Below are positions 10,701 to 21,230 of a stretch of DNA of 64,000 nt, in pieces. The stretch comes from Gloeopeniophorella convolvens (lineage: Eukaryota; Basidiomycota; Agaricomycetes; Russulales). The stretch lies in assembly GCA_022496205.1 (NCBI GenBank), contig WTXD01000005.1, positions 496,001 to 560,000 on the forward strand, read 5' to 3'. The notes beneath the pieces were generated by a model that saw nothing but the letters and a program-made list of their open reading frames with translations, did no database searches and was not told the origin of the DNA. Every line of letters starts with the position of its first letter. Positions within the stretch are counted from its first letter, which is position 1. A program made the translations under genes and the position numbers.

Positions 10701-12168
10701 GCGGCGCACGGCAAGTCAACCTCGACGTCACGGATCGGCCCTCGGACGTGTACACATACGTCGGGAATATGGTTGAGAAGCGCATGCGGGAGGATCTCGA
10801 GAAAGACCCGAACAACCAGTACGCCAAGCTGCTCGTCGGGAAGGTCTCCCGCAAGGTCGTCAAGCAGACCGTCATGACGACCGTATACGGTGTCACGTTC
10901 GTCGGCGCGCGCGAGCAGATCGAGAAGCAGCTGAAGGACCGAGGTGACGTTCCTCTTGAGGACTGTTACATGGCTGCCGCGTATCTCGCCAAGCAGGTAC
11001 GCCTATCTGTGTTCCTCTTCGCCCTTTTCTCATATTCTCCAGGTGTTGCAATGCATTGGTACCCTCTTCCAGGGTGCGAACGACATCATGAATTGGCTCA
11101 CCGCATGTGCGCGTATCATTGCCAAGTCTGTCCCAGGTGACCGCGTCACGGCGGCGATGGAGCTCGATTTGCCCCCGGCTAGAGCGAGACGGATTCCTCC
11201 GGCCGGCACGACGCGTCTGCGAAAGGAGCAGATGACCGCTGTTGTGTGGACAACACCGCTTGGGCTGCCCATCGTCCAGCCATACCGCAAGGTGAAGCGC
11301 AAGCAGATCATGACCAGCGTGCAGTCGGTGTATATCTCGGACCCCAACGCTCCTGCCGAGGGTAAGTTGGTGCCACTTGTATGTATGGCGTGATACTTAC
11401 GTGTGCGCAGTCAACACGCAGAAACAGGCTAGCGCTTTTCCGCCCAACTTCATTCACAGCCTCGACGCGACGCACATGCTGCTCACCGCTCTGGAGTGCA
11501 GGGTACGCTGGACTTTCTCTTTGTACTCTCCGGGGTGCTGAAAGTTCGGGCACGCAGACGCAGGGGTTGGCATTTGCCTCGGTCCACGATTCCTATTGGA
11601 CGCACCCGTCTTCGATCGATCAGATGTCAGGCATCATCCGTGATACGTTCATTGCTCTGCATTCCTCGGACGTCCTTCGTAGACTTTTGGATGAGGTACA
11701 CCATACTCTTTCAATACTGCCACTTCTGGCAATCGCTGAGTTGTGTTGCAGTTCCGTGAGCGTTACAAGGGCTACAAGGTCCCAGTCGCGTCCCTGAAGA
11801 CTTCGCAAATCCTCAAGCAGCTCGGTATCACTGAGGCTGCTACCGAAACGGCATCCCGCCGATCGAAGGCTGCCCAGGCGGGTCTTGATCTCGCAACCAT
11901 TGATGCAATAGAAGAGGATGATGAGCCTCCCGCGGAGGTTGTCGACCGTCCACCAGAGGTGTTCGTGTTGACGAAGGAACAGCTCCTCAAGCTTCTCCGG
12001 CCCTCCCGCCTTAAGCGCGTCAAGCAAGCTGAGGATGGTACGGAGAGCGTGCCAGAAGAGACGCTGGAGGGCAAGTTCGTCGACCTCGTCGACTTGTTGC
12101 CTCCCGTGCCCACGAAAGGCGAGTTTGACGTGAACAAGATCAAGTCATCGCTCTACTTCTTCTCGTGA
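7702..12168 (+). CDS. RPO41: Mitochondrial DNA-directed RNA polymerase
   Basis: Single-subunit T7-type RNA polymerase that transcribes mitochondrial DNA. I trace 11 exons: 7702-8321, 8370-8661, 8711-9041, 9094-9738, 9788-10143, 10196-10468, 10526-10996, 11043-11361, 11411-11502, 11558-11695 and 11752-12168. They give 1317 aa, close to the family's usual length. The start yields an Arg/Ser-rich, acid-poor N-terminus typical of a mitochondrial presequence. Catalytic motifs are intact. Motif A is [15 protein letters not shown], with Asp about 881. Motif B is [14 protein letters not shown], with Lys about 952 and Tyr about 960, the spacing of 8 seen in T7 polymerase. Motif C is SVHDSYWTH, with Asp about 1144. 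The first intron (8322-8369) fits a GC-AG pair. The frame is continuous throughout, with no sign of decay. Confidence 0.95.
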
Positions 12169-12674
12169 TCTACTTTTGCTTCTCGACTTCGCCTCCCACT
12201 GGGTTTTTTTTTCCTGCTTTCACACGCTGTTGCTTTCCTCGCACATACATACCGTCGTCGCTCGTCGTCATCCACTATGCACCGTACTTCTTTATTCCAT
12301 TTATTTTGTCGCTTCGCGCACACGTCTATACACATCTCACCACCCTCATAGCTTACGTAATCGCATGTCATGTACCTTACGCTAACTCTAGACACAACCT
12401 GCACATCTCACATCGTCCGCCGGTGTATCGAGTCAGTACATGTTCCGCAGCGTAAGTGAGGTTCCCTCCAGTCTTCGTCTGAGCGCCTGGCCCAGCCCGT
12501 ACACGCCGGCCTTATTTGGGTACTCCCTGCATTATCTGGTTCCACCGGTATTATATTCAACTAGCCAGGTAATGTATACACAGGTACTCGTCAACCAATT
12601 ATTGGGATGCGACAATCCAACAGGCGTCCGTTACGCAGTTGGCACCATGCAGCCGTCAACCATCTCGTGTACCA
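12169..12674. other. 3' flanks of two convergent genes
   Basis: This stretch is pyrimidine- and T-rich just after the polymerase stop, with a run of T at about 12205. RPO41 (+) and the following minus-strand gene converge here. No gene is seen. Confidence 0.6.
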
Positions 12675-13689
12675 CTAATAGTAAAGGGCCTGATCAAGCT
12701 GTAGGATAGGTTGCCAACTACCCTGGGATACTTGCACGAGTCCTATCAACCAGATTCGGCGCTTGTTGATTTGCTCCCTCTCTACGCGCCATTTGCGGTA
12801 CTCTTGATCGCGACGTCCCTGAGCTTGCTCCCGGCGCTCGGGGCCCTGAGACGGCATTGTCAGACCAGATCAACCTAGATCAACCAACATGGTGGTGCCG
12901 TGCCCGCGAACGTACCTCGAGGAATCTAATCACTCCAGAGGCGATGCGCTTCGCAAGCTTCTCCAACGTGATCGTCCTGCGATGTGGGGTCTGATCTCTG
13001 ATCATGATCTGGGTAACCCAGTCAGCGTAACCACACCACTAGAAAATCCGCGGTGAGCACACACAAGCCGGGAGGTGTTATGCCTACTCACATTGATATG
13101 TATATCAGCAGTGTGGCCCTCGCCCACGGGGGCGGTGGACGAAGCTTTTAGTAGTGACATGCAATCACCCGCGGCGGCTGAGACCAACGGCAGTCCAACA
13201 GAGCCATCCCTCTTCGTGAAGAACACTGGTAGGTTCAACTGTACATCCCCAGTAACGTAGCGGCGGATGTCCGCAGGATTACGCGGGCCCCAGATGCGCT
13301 GTGGAACGACGGTTCCCAAGTCGGACCTAACTCGATGATCGATGATCCACGCGTTGTATCGGTCGTTGACAATGACGGCCAGAGCTCCCGGGCCGGTGGG
13401 AGTGACGAAGAAGAAAGTGTCAGGCCACCTATTGTCGTATACAAGTCGAAGTCCCCGCAGATCCGGCACCCTCACGATGCAAGCGATGTGAGATGTTGCG
13501 GCTACGGAACCAAGCATAGTAGAGAGGTAGCCATCAATGGTAAGGTCTGACATCTATGAAACCGGATTCAGCACCATCGAGGAGCGGAGAGGACGAAGAG
13601 CACACACCTTTAGGATGCACTAGGAAGAGTGCGAAGGATTGTGGAGGAGGGACGGTGTTGGTGAGCTTGAGTGCCAGCTGCTCTGCCAT
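12675..13689 (-). CDS. Hypothetical protein, four exons
   Basis: I do not recognise this protein. A consistent model has exons 13689-13606, 13553-13092, 13038-12916 and 12845-12675, giving 279 aa. The N-terminus is MAEQLALKLTNTVPPPQSFA. A middle part contains IACIVRVPDLRGL and DTFFFVTPTGPGALAVIVND and looks like a folded alpha/beta region. A Trp-containing segment, WCGYADWVTQIM, follows. The C-terminal exon is basic and charged (GPERREQAQGRRDQEYRKWR), possibly a helix or nucleic-acid-contacting tail. There is no signal peptide or clear membrane span. Splice sites are normal GT-AG, although the first donor (GTGTGC) is a choice made to keep the frame. It converges with RPO41. Probably real but lineage-specific. 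Confidence 0.55.
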
Positions 13690-15653
13690 TTATACACGTA
13701 GGGATTGAGAGTGCCAGACCGAATAAATTACTTTAATGGACTTGCACTTGCGTGGGCCACCAGAGAGCGCTAAGCCAACAGCAGTAGGGGTCGTGTGGTG
13801 GGGTATTCCTCCGTAAATGCCGCGGATTCTGAGCCTGGAATCTGGCTCATGGCCCGTAGACAGACTCTTGGAGAGAGGCGCGGCTGAGACGATTGCTGGA
13901 GATGTCATGACAGACCGGAGAAACTTGCACTTAGCGGGCCACAAGCGGCACATAACTGTAAATCGTTGCTCATGCACAGGCTAGCAGCACCGAAATAAGC
14001 CACGAAGAATGTAGGGCATCATATGGGAGTGCTTTTCCCCGGAGAGAACAAGGGAGACAACCAGCAAAGTTGCCAGTCGGCGTATTTGACGCCCGCCGCA
14101 ACGTTGGTTTTGGTGAATCACCCCAGGCGAGAGGTCATTAGTGGCTACGGTGCAGATAGCTGTAATCATGACCGACGCTTCCAATGAGGAAGGATGACGC
14201 GAGCCGGCAAATATTAGCTTAAGTTGTGGAAGGAAGAAGCCCAAGTACACGGCTAGGCGGCGGTGCCAACGTCTCCGCAAGCACCGAACCTGTGCAAGAG
14301 CCAAGACATAGGAAGAGACCCAGATACTGACTAACACCACTACAGCCCCGTGCCGGCTGAACGACACACGGAGTACCAACTGAGATTGGAACCGAGGCCG
14401 CCGCCATCAACCAGACCAATGGCGAGAGGCATTTTCGCTGGTGTACCAGTGTAGTGATACAAAAATGGCGGGATAGCGTTACCCAAATGGACGGTCGCTG
14501 TAGGTGTAATGAAAGCGCAGCACAGGATTCGTCCCAGGAAAGAAAGAAATCTTGAGACGTTGATGACGATGGGTGTTCATGATAGCCTTAATTTGAAAGC
14601 TTTAGAATCCAGAGGGAAGATTGAATTCGTGGCCTCCACCTAGGAACGCACGTTTCGGGTATCCGCCATGCCAGAATGCGCCGGTTGTCGGGGCACAGGA
14701 TTCCGTGAGACTGCGGTCGAGATCCATGATGCGGGCTACCTTATACAGCTTACAGCCTTGTCTCATGGCACAGGGACAGGCGCCGACGGACCCGGAGAGC
14801 CGCAGCACGCGGCTCCAGGGGCTGAACCAGGGAGCAAAGCCTCGGGATTGGTGTCAAGAAAAATGCCAGTGACTAGTGACTGGTGACTAGTAAGGTCGTT
14901 TGACACCCATAGAGACGGACTAGCCAGATAGTAAAAACTTCTGGGCTGGCTCGCAGACTAAGGAGCAAATTTTCAGTCAAGCAGACGGCACATTACTGAG
15001 AGTGCCGATATTGGTCGTTGGGGTACGGTGTGGCCTACGGTGCCAGCCACTGGCACCAACGACCCGGTGTTGAGTGAAGCGCCGCGCTGCCCACGCGCGG
15101 CCGTCTGCCGTGAAATCAAATGCCCCCGGTCCGCCGGAGAGGCGTGCAGCCTGACGTTTCTTGCCAGTGGCGGCAGGTGGCCCGCGGCCACCTGTCAGCG
15201 CTTCAGCGCTAGCTGGTCGTGCGGCTTTCGATGTCACAGTACAGCAGCGGCGCCTCCATATATCCATAATATACCCGCTGAACGGCGTGTGCACGGCGGG
15301 GGTCGTCGCGTGATGCCACACCCATGCAACAGAAAACCAACGCGACACGATAGACCTTACTCCGGAGTGCCTCACAACTACTAAGAGTGCCGTACTCATT
15401 ATTGTGGCTCACTTCCGAATATTGCGTCCTTGTGGCACCCACGTTGTAACGTTCCCTGCTCAAGTACCCAAGGGTTCCGCAGAAATGATGGGAGCCATGA
15501 ACAGCAGCCCCAATCACCCGTTCAATGTTCACGTGTCACGGCTCGGAGTTGCAAGGTGCAGACCCTGGCACCACTCCAGGCGGCAAATCAATGAAAGAGT
15601 GAAAGAGCACGCCCCCAGATCTATTTTTCCGTCCACAGTACGGAGTGCAGCAA
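13690..15653. other. Intergenic stretch with possible gene remnant
   Basis: No complete gene is supported. On the minus strand at about 14379-13981 an open frame has hydrophobic segments (VVVLVSIWVSSYVLALAQV and AVYLGFFLPQLKLIFAG) and could be a remnant or exon of a membrane protein, but I cannot join it to other exons. Three GTGAC-type heptamers lie at 14868-14888. The rest shows only short frames. Confidence 0.35.
14868..14888. repeat. Heptamer tandem repeat, 3 units
   Basis: The units are AGTGACT, AGTGACT and GGTGACT. They share a GTGAC core with the larger array at 59197 and with pairs at 24559 and 62818. Confidence 0.6.
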
Positions 15654-16196
15654 TCAATGATGCACCTCCTCAACCTCATCTGCCTCTAAAAATGCCAGGT
15701 ATGCCTCCGCGCCGGCGGCGGGCTCGCCGTGCGTGGTCGGTGCGGCGGTAGCAGCGGCGCGCGTGGGCTCGGCCGCGTCATACGCCGCAAGCTCGGTAGC
15801 GAGGTCTGGGAGAGTAGGCGCAGCGGGAGCGGCGGGGGTGGAGAAAGCCTTCACAGAGCCGACGTGGGCATCCTTAGCCTGTAACGCAGTTGCCAGGTCA
15901 GCAACGTCCTTGGTGTGAAAATGGCAGAACGCACAGCGGGAGGGGCCTTGTAGGACTTGAGCTCCTTCAGGTAGAAGTCCTGGACGAGGTCTGCAGTAGG
16001 GAGTACAGCGAGGTCAACAGTGAGTGGAAAAAGTAAGAGATCGGAGTTGTGCACCTTTGCGGACTGCCGACGTAGTCGCGTAGGTGCGGGCGCGCGCGGA
16101 AAGGCGGGCCTTCAGAAACGTGTGAGCATTGGCAGGATGAGCCTCTGGACACGATATACGCACAACTGCGGCAACGTGCTTGAGCATGGTCGACAT
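15654..16196 (-). CDS. ATP14: F1Fo ATP synthase subunit h
   Basis: Small peripheral-stalk subunit of fungal mitochondrial ATP synthase. Exons 16196-16055, 15990-15935 and 15878-15654 give 140 aa. The N-terminal 45 residues are rich in Ala, Arg and Ser with almost no acidic residues, as in a mitochondrial presequence. Directly after comes the family signature DLVQDFYLKELKSYK, matching the VIQDLYLRELKD region of yeast Atp14. An Ala/Pro-rich stretch follows, then the acidic C-terminus FLEADEVEE, also typical of the family. The second intron has a CTGAC branch-like site. The gene is head to head with the gene for the ATP synthase inhibitor IF1, with 624 bp between start codons, suggesting coordinated control (inference). 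Confidence 0.85.
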
Positions 16197-16820
16197 GGCG
16201 GTTGGTGAGCTGGTCGGGGACGTGACCAAAGTCACGCATCGTCACCAGGGTCGGTCCGCCGGTTTGGGGTCCGGCGCGCGCCGCATATAACGCCGCTGCG
16301 CGGCGGCGTGCCAGCATGTGCCAATGGCTGATTTCGTGCCGTGAGGTATTATACCTCGATTATACCGGGGAGATGGCAGTCAAGCAGCATATACTGGCGC
16401 AAGACACCACGGCGGTGCCCTGTGTCGAGACATGTTCCGTGATGGTTCCGCCGCGCGGCGGCGGCGCGCGGGGAACTCGGGTGATTATAGCTTGTTTTTG
16501 TTGCAGAGGAGAGGAGCAACTCTGGCACGGTGCAAATTCCTGGCGGCTTACAGTGCCGCCTTCTGGGATCTCGCTTTTACAATGTGAAAGGTCTTAGAAA
16601 TTACTAGGTAGTTCTCGAACCAGGTTTGCAGGCGATGTGCTGGAGCCTGATAACTTGAAAGTGGGCCAGCCCAGACGCACCTCGACGCAAGTCCGCCGGG
16701 CACATCCGGCAGTCCCCGGCCGTGCCGGCGCGCGGCTCTTTCATACATAACGCCAAACGCCGTAGAGGACCAACCTCAACCAACACCACACAACCAGCAG
16801 CACCACCACCATTGCATATA
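16197..16820. promoter_or_regulatory. Shared upstream region of ATP14 and IF1
   Basis: This 624 bp stretch separates the start codons of two divergent nuclear genes for the mitochondrial ATP synthase system. It is mixed to GC-rich, with an AT-richer core around 16340-16380 (GTATTATACC, TTATACCGGG). No gene is seen inside. A bidirectional promoter is inferred. Confidence 0.5.
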
Positions 16821-17313
16821 ATGCTCTCTCGTATCGCCGCTCGTCGCGTTTCTCTTGCTGCCAGGGCCTCTGCGCGCAGCTATACTTCCAGTGTCAGGGA
16901 GGGCAGTGTCGCTGCCAGTAGGGAGTTTGGGTGAGCATCGGTGTTCGATGCCTATCTTCCCCCGTGCTCACTCATCGTTTCTTCATACAGGAAGAAGGAG
17001 AAGGCCCACGAAGGTACGCATTCGAAACGATGATGTTGGATGACCTTGTGCTCAATTTAGCGCTCAAGACCAATATGTGAAAGCGGGGGAACGCAAGCAG
17101 CTCGAGAAGCTCAGGGCAGAGGTATGTCCAGCGGCTACCCTTTTGCGCTCACTCGGCCTGATATTGCTCTCATCTCCTCTAGATTGACAGGAAGAAGGCT
17201 GAGCTCGTGCGTGACTCTTGTTCTGCTCCGGGTGTCGGGCATGTTGCTGACGAGTAAACGGGTCTTCTCAGGCTGAACTCGAGAAGCAGCACGCAGAGGT
17301 CAAGTCGTCGTAA
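16821..17313 (+). CDS. INH1: Mitochondrial ATPase inhibitor IF1
   Basis: IF1 binds the F1 sector and blocks ATP hydrolysis when the membrane potential falls. Five small exons, 16821-16930, 16991-17013, 17069-17121, 17183-17206 and 17272-17313, give 83 aa. The first exon encodes a presequence rich in Arg, Ala and Ser. The mature part has the inhibitory motif around FGKKEKAHEDQYVKAGERKQ, followed by the long charged helix LEKLRAEIDRKKAELAELEK typical of IF1. The third exon must use the AAG acceptor ending at 17068. The TAG acceptor 8 bp earlier would create a stop. Exon 2 is only 23 bp and exon 4 only 24 bp. The gene is divergent from ATP14 and convergent with the BAP31 homologue. Confidence 0.85.
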
Positions 17314-17645
17314 AGCAGTGGGCGTATACGGAAGGCTTGCGCACGTTGCATGTGTCTCTAGCTTGTTGAGAAGTCAAGGGTACTTCAAGCTGCACCTTGT
17401 AGACTGAAGGCATCTCCTTCAAAATCATTGCTTTTCTTTTGTTGATTGCTTCTTGCAATATAAGTCATGTACAACCTGCATACAACCTCCTATTGGATGC
17501 AGTGAGCACTGAGCATCTCCCGGATTTCTTCTCTTATCGCATAGCCCCATATCACGATCAAGGGACACATTGAAATACTGAGCAACTCCAACTAGGCGTG
17601 CGTAAACTATGTGCTCGCGTGCATCATACACCCCAAATCAAAAAA

Positions 17646-18533
17646 TTAATCCTTGCGCTTATCCGATACTGGCTTGCCAGTCTCTTTGTTGTACTGGTCA
17701 GCGAGGCGGTCGTATTCCGCGGCCTGCGATCTCGCCTGCTGCTTGAGAGCCTCTGAAATCGTAAGATTCAATGGATGTGCTCCGTGACGTAGATGGAAAG
17801 ACGCATACCGAGATCCCTCTTCAGCCTTTCAACCTCCTTCTCTTGATCACCTGCCTTGAGGTTGTCGCGCGAGTTGTTGGCAGTCTGGATCAGGCACGTT
17901 AGTTATCACGTGAATAAAATGGGTGGCACGACTGAAGTTGTACGGACCGTCTGCTTCAGCTTGGCGTACTCCTCCTGAGTGTGGATGAGGTCCTGAATGA
18001 TGTAGAACGTCCGCGTAAGGACGAGCGAGAGGAAAAGGCAGAAGCCAGTGAGGTAAACATTGCGCTGCGCGCTGGAGTATGATTACTGTCAGCGGGTAAG
18101 CGCGCGTGGGGTGGGGCAAGGCACGAACTAGAACTTGCGCGCGGCGAACGAGGTCTCCGTGCGCACATCCTGCATGCCCTGCCCGCTGGACTTGGCGATC
18201 TCGACCTCCGTGGTGATACGGAACATGCGCTGGAGCGCGTCGACGAACAGCACCGCAACAAAGCTGGCCACTGCGCATCAGGGCAGTGGACGGACACAAT
18301 GAAGAGAATCGCGCACATGAATGAGATTTTGATGCCGTAGGCAAACTTCGCGACCAGGGGGCTCTCCGAGAGGAATCGGAATAGTCTCCTACGGACCTTG
18401 AAAGGAACAGGAGCGACAAAGAGACAGAAGGCAAGCATCTCGGACGCGAGAAGGCCAAATGTGAGGGTGTAGCTATAATTCACGATAAGCACATGCCACG
18501 AAACATGAAATGATATTGTTACTAGATGGTCAT
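17646..18533 (-). CDS. YET3: BAP31/Yet family ER membrane protein
   Basis: ER protein of the BAP31 family (Yet1/Yet3 in yeast), involved in quality control and export of membrane proteins. Six exons, 18533-18523, 18472-18317, 18263-18129, 18071-17948, 17884-17809 and 17752-17646, give 202 aa. The first coding exon is only 11 bp (ATG ACC ATC TA). It restores the typical start MTIYYTLTFGLLASEM. Three membrane spans lie at about residues 6-24, 47-66 and 108-127. Between them is the signature FKVRRRLFRFLSESPLVAK, then VLFVDALQRMF and KFYAQRNVYLTGF. Residues about 145-190 form a coiled coil, and the lysine-rich end is SDKRKD. It is divergent from UBP6. Whether it equals Yet1 or Yet3 is not resolved; the symbol is a best guess. 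Confidence 0.85.
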
Positions 18534-18762
18534 CTTGGATGTTAGAGGTGTATCTGGCCAGAGTGTGGTCAGTGGAAGAGGAGTATTTAAGCGGCACGTC
18601 GTGCCACGGTGCGCGGTGTCGTGTTCCGCAGCTGACGTCACAGCTTCCCTCAACCGAAAAAGACAGAGCGCACGTGATCGCTTACGCGTCACGTCCCAAT
18701 CGCCGGAAAGATTAAATGCGTTTCATCCTCACAATTACGCGTCTCTCTCTGCGCTAACCACC
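18534..18762. promoter_or_regulatory. Divergent promoter of YET3 and UBP6
   Basis: Only 229 bp lie between the two start codons. TATTTAA at 18583-18589 reads as a TATA-like TTAAATA for the minus-strand gene. A CACGTG E-box is at 18671-18676, nearer UBP6. I see no separate TATA box for UBP6. Confidence 0.55.
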
Positions 18763-20863
18763 ATGGCTCCTCTCAATGTACACATAAAGCACGCAGGCAA
18801 CAAGTATGACCTTGTTCTTGATCCGGAGCAGCCCCCTTCCGCATTCAAGGAGGCTGTCTATCGGTCTACCGGTGTCCCTGTAGATCGGATGAAAATCATG
18901 GTCAAGGGCGGTGTCCTTAAGGTGCGCTCCGTGACTTCGCGTTCTTGCAAAGGGGGAACTAATACATGAGCTCTCAGGATGACTCCGATTGGAAGAAAAT
19001 CGGCCCCAAGGAAGTATGCATTCATACCGGGTTCTCGTTGACCACTGCTGACGGAGTGGGGGAACAGGACCAGACTTTCATGGTCATCGGTGCCGCAGGA
19101 GAGCTTCCGAAGCCCCCATCGGAGCCCATCAAGTTCCTGGAGGACATGGATGACACTGAACTGGCTGACGCTGTGAGTCTGACGCGTCATCGCCCATCTC
19201 GCCTATTCATTGGCTGTCTCAGCTGGGAATGCCAGTCGGTCTCACGAAGTGCGTCCCGGGAGCCACGGCGGAGCTTCATGCCCTCTAATTTGCACATTCA
19301 GCCTGGGAAATACCTGCTATATGAGCGCAACCATACAGGCTCTGCGTGCGGTTCCGGAGCTCCAGACTGCCCTCACAGAGTTTGTCATCCGACCTTTGTT
19401 TGCATACAGTCCAATTAACATCACATGTCTCTTAGATCGCGCGACACCAACCCGATCGCCCGCTCTTTACGCGATCTCTACACGACCATGTCGCGCTCAA
19501 CTGGCGGTGTCATGCCTCTCGCTTTCCTCAGCATGCTCCGCGAGGCCGTCCCTCAGTTTGCTGAACGCAATAGGACTGGGAATGGCTACGCACAACAAGG
19601 TTTGCACCCGACTCATCATCTTCTTGGTCTCCATATTCAAATCATGCACTCTAGACGCCGAGGAATGCTGGACCCAGCTGACGAACCGCCTTCGAGATGT
19701 TCCAGGGGCATTAGCACCTGGCGCAAGTAGTTCGCGTACGAAGTTCATTGATCAATACATGGCCGGGACTCTAGTCCGCACGTATGCAGTCACATCCCGT
19801 TACTGCCACGGTGTTCCTCATCGTCACTTCGTATATGTGCAGGTTGTCGTCACCAGAGGCTCCGGATGAACCACCGTCCGTGAGCGAGGAGAATGTATTG
19901 AAAGTCGAATGCAACATCACAGCAAACACAAACTTCATGGCTGCTGGCATCAAAGAGGTGACCCGCGCAGCCACGCAGACCGACAAATGTGCTTATATTC
20001 ATCTCAGGCGCTCGATCAAGCAGTCGTGAAGCAGTCTCCTTCCCTAGGGCGGGAAGCGACTTATAATTCCCGCTCCCGACTATCTCGCTTACCAACATAC
20101 CTTGCCATTCATATGGTTCGCTTCACTTGGCGTCGTGACATCAACAAGAAGGCCAAGATCATGGTGCGCTATCCTTGGATTCTTATCTGTCTTTTTAGAC
20201 TGACTGAGGGTCACAGAGAAAAGTCAAGTTCCCGACGGAATACGACGCTCTTGACATTGTGACCGACGATCTACGTGAAAAACTGCAGCCCGTCTCTCGC
20301 AAACGCATTGACATCGAAAAGGCCCGCGACGAACGCCGCAAGGTCCGTAAACGCACACGCGCTGCCGTTCCGGCCACTCAAGCGCCAAATGCGGCGGTGG
20401 CGGCGAACCCCGAACCTGCCAGTGGAGGTGATGTTGAGATGAGTGAGACTGCGCCAGAGCCAGCTGCTGGTGACGAATTACGCCCGGAGGAGTGGTACCG
20501 CGAACAGGAGAAGGCTGAACTCGAGGCGCTGATAGATCCGACCATTAAGGCTGATGTCGGCGCAAGTCAGACTGGCCTGTACGACCTTGTTGGTAGGAGG
20601 TGTTCTATCACTTCTATTGAAGCCCGCTGATCGCGTGTTGATGTGCAGCCATCATCACGCATAAGGGTGCTGCGGCTGATGCGGGCCATTATATCGCGTT
20701 TGTCGCGCGCCGAGCGCTGACAGGTAACGAAGAAGACCAGGACTGGGTCAAATTCGACGACGACAAAGTCTCCGTGTTCCCCGCCGAGAAGCTCGCCACC
20801 CTCGATGGCGGCGGAGAAGACTCGGCGGCATACGTATTACTGTATAGGAGCAAGGGACTGTAG
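18763..20863 (+). CDS. UBP6: Proteasome-associated ubiquitin hydrolase
   Basis: Homologue of yeast Ubp6/human USP14, a deubiquitinase that docks on the proteasome through its ubiquitin-like domain. Eleven exons: 18763-18921, 18978-19013, 19068-19172, 19223-19248, 19302-19379, 19436-19599, 19655-19781, 19843-19957, 20008-20163, 20217-20592 and 20649-20863. They give 518 aa. Residues 1 to about 75 are the ubiquitin-like domain. The Cys box GLTNLGNTCYM places the nucleophile at Cys114. The QDAEECWTQL motif follows, then the His box AGHYIAFV with His461, and the end YVLLYRSKGL. The intron 19014-19067 is 54 bp and in frame. Removing it restores the conserved QTFMVIG context. A charged insert near residues 330-410 includes RKRIDIEKARDERRK. 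All catalytic features are intact. Confidence 0.93.
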
Positions 20864-21230
20864 CATTATGCACACAGGGAAGGGCGTATATGTAAAGTTC
20901 TTTGGATTGTACTCCATGGGTTTGAGCCTGCAGCGCACAGCTTCGGACGAATGACACGATGTCCTGAACGTCGACATGTTCGTGTGGGTGGCTGCATAAT
21001 CGGCAGCTTTCCTGGCACAGCGTTTGGAAGAGATGTCTTCGTGTCCGATTGGGCTTATTCAAACTGCGAGCTTCAAGGATGACAAGAAGCTTGGCGAAAC
21101 CCGCTGAATAAGATTACGCTCATACAGGTACAAATACAAATACATCCAGGATTCCTTTGAACTCGAGAGAAGGTATACCGAAAATGAGACCCCAGAATAC
21201 GAAAACAAGCACGCCGGATACACAAGCACC
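20864..21230. other. Intergenic, 3' flanks of convergent genes
   Basis: UBP6 (+) and the first GH30 gene (-) converge here. The stretch has no feature beyond AT-richer UTR-like sequence. Confidence 0.6.

Noticed and set aside
17060..17068. TAG acceptor at 17060 for IF1 exon 3
   Set aside because: Using it gives a stop codon after six residues. The AAG acceptor at 17068 restores the family motif KAHEDQYV.
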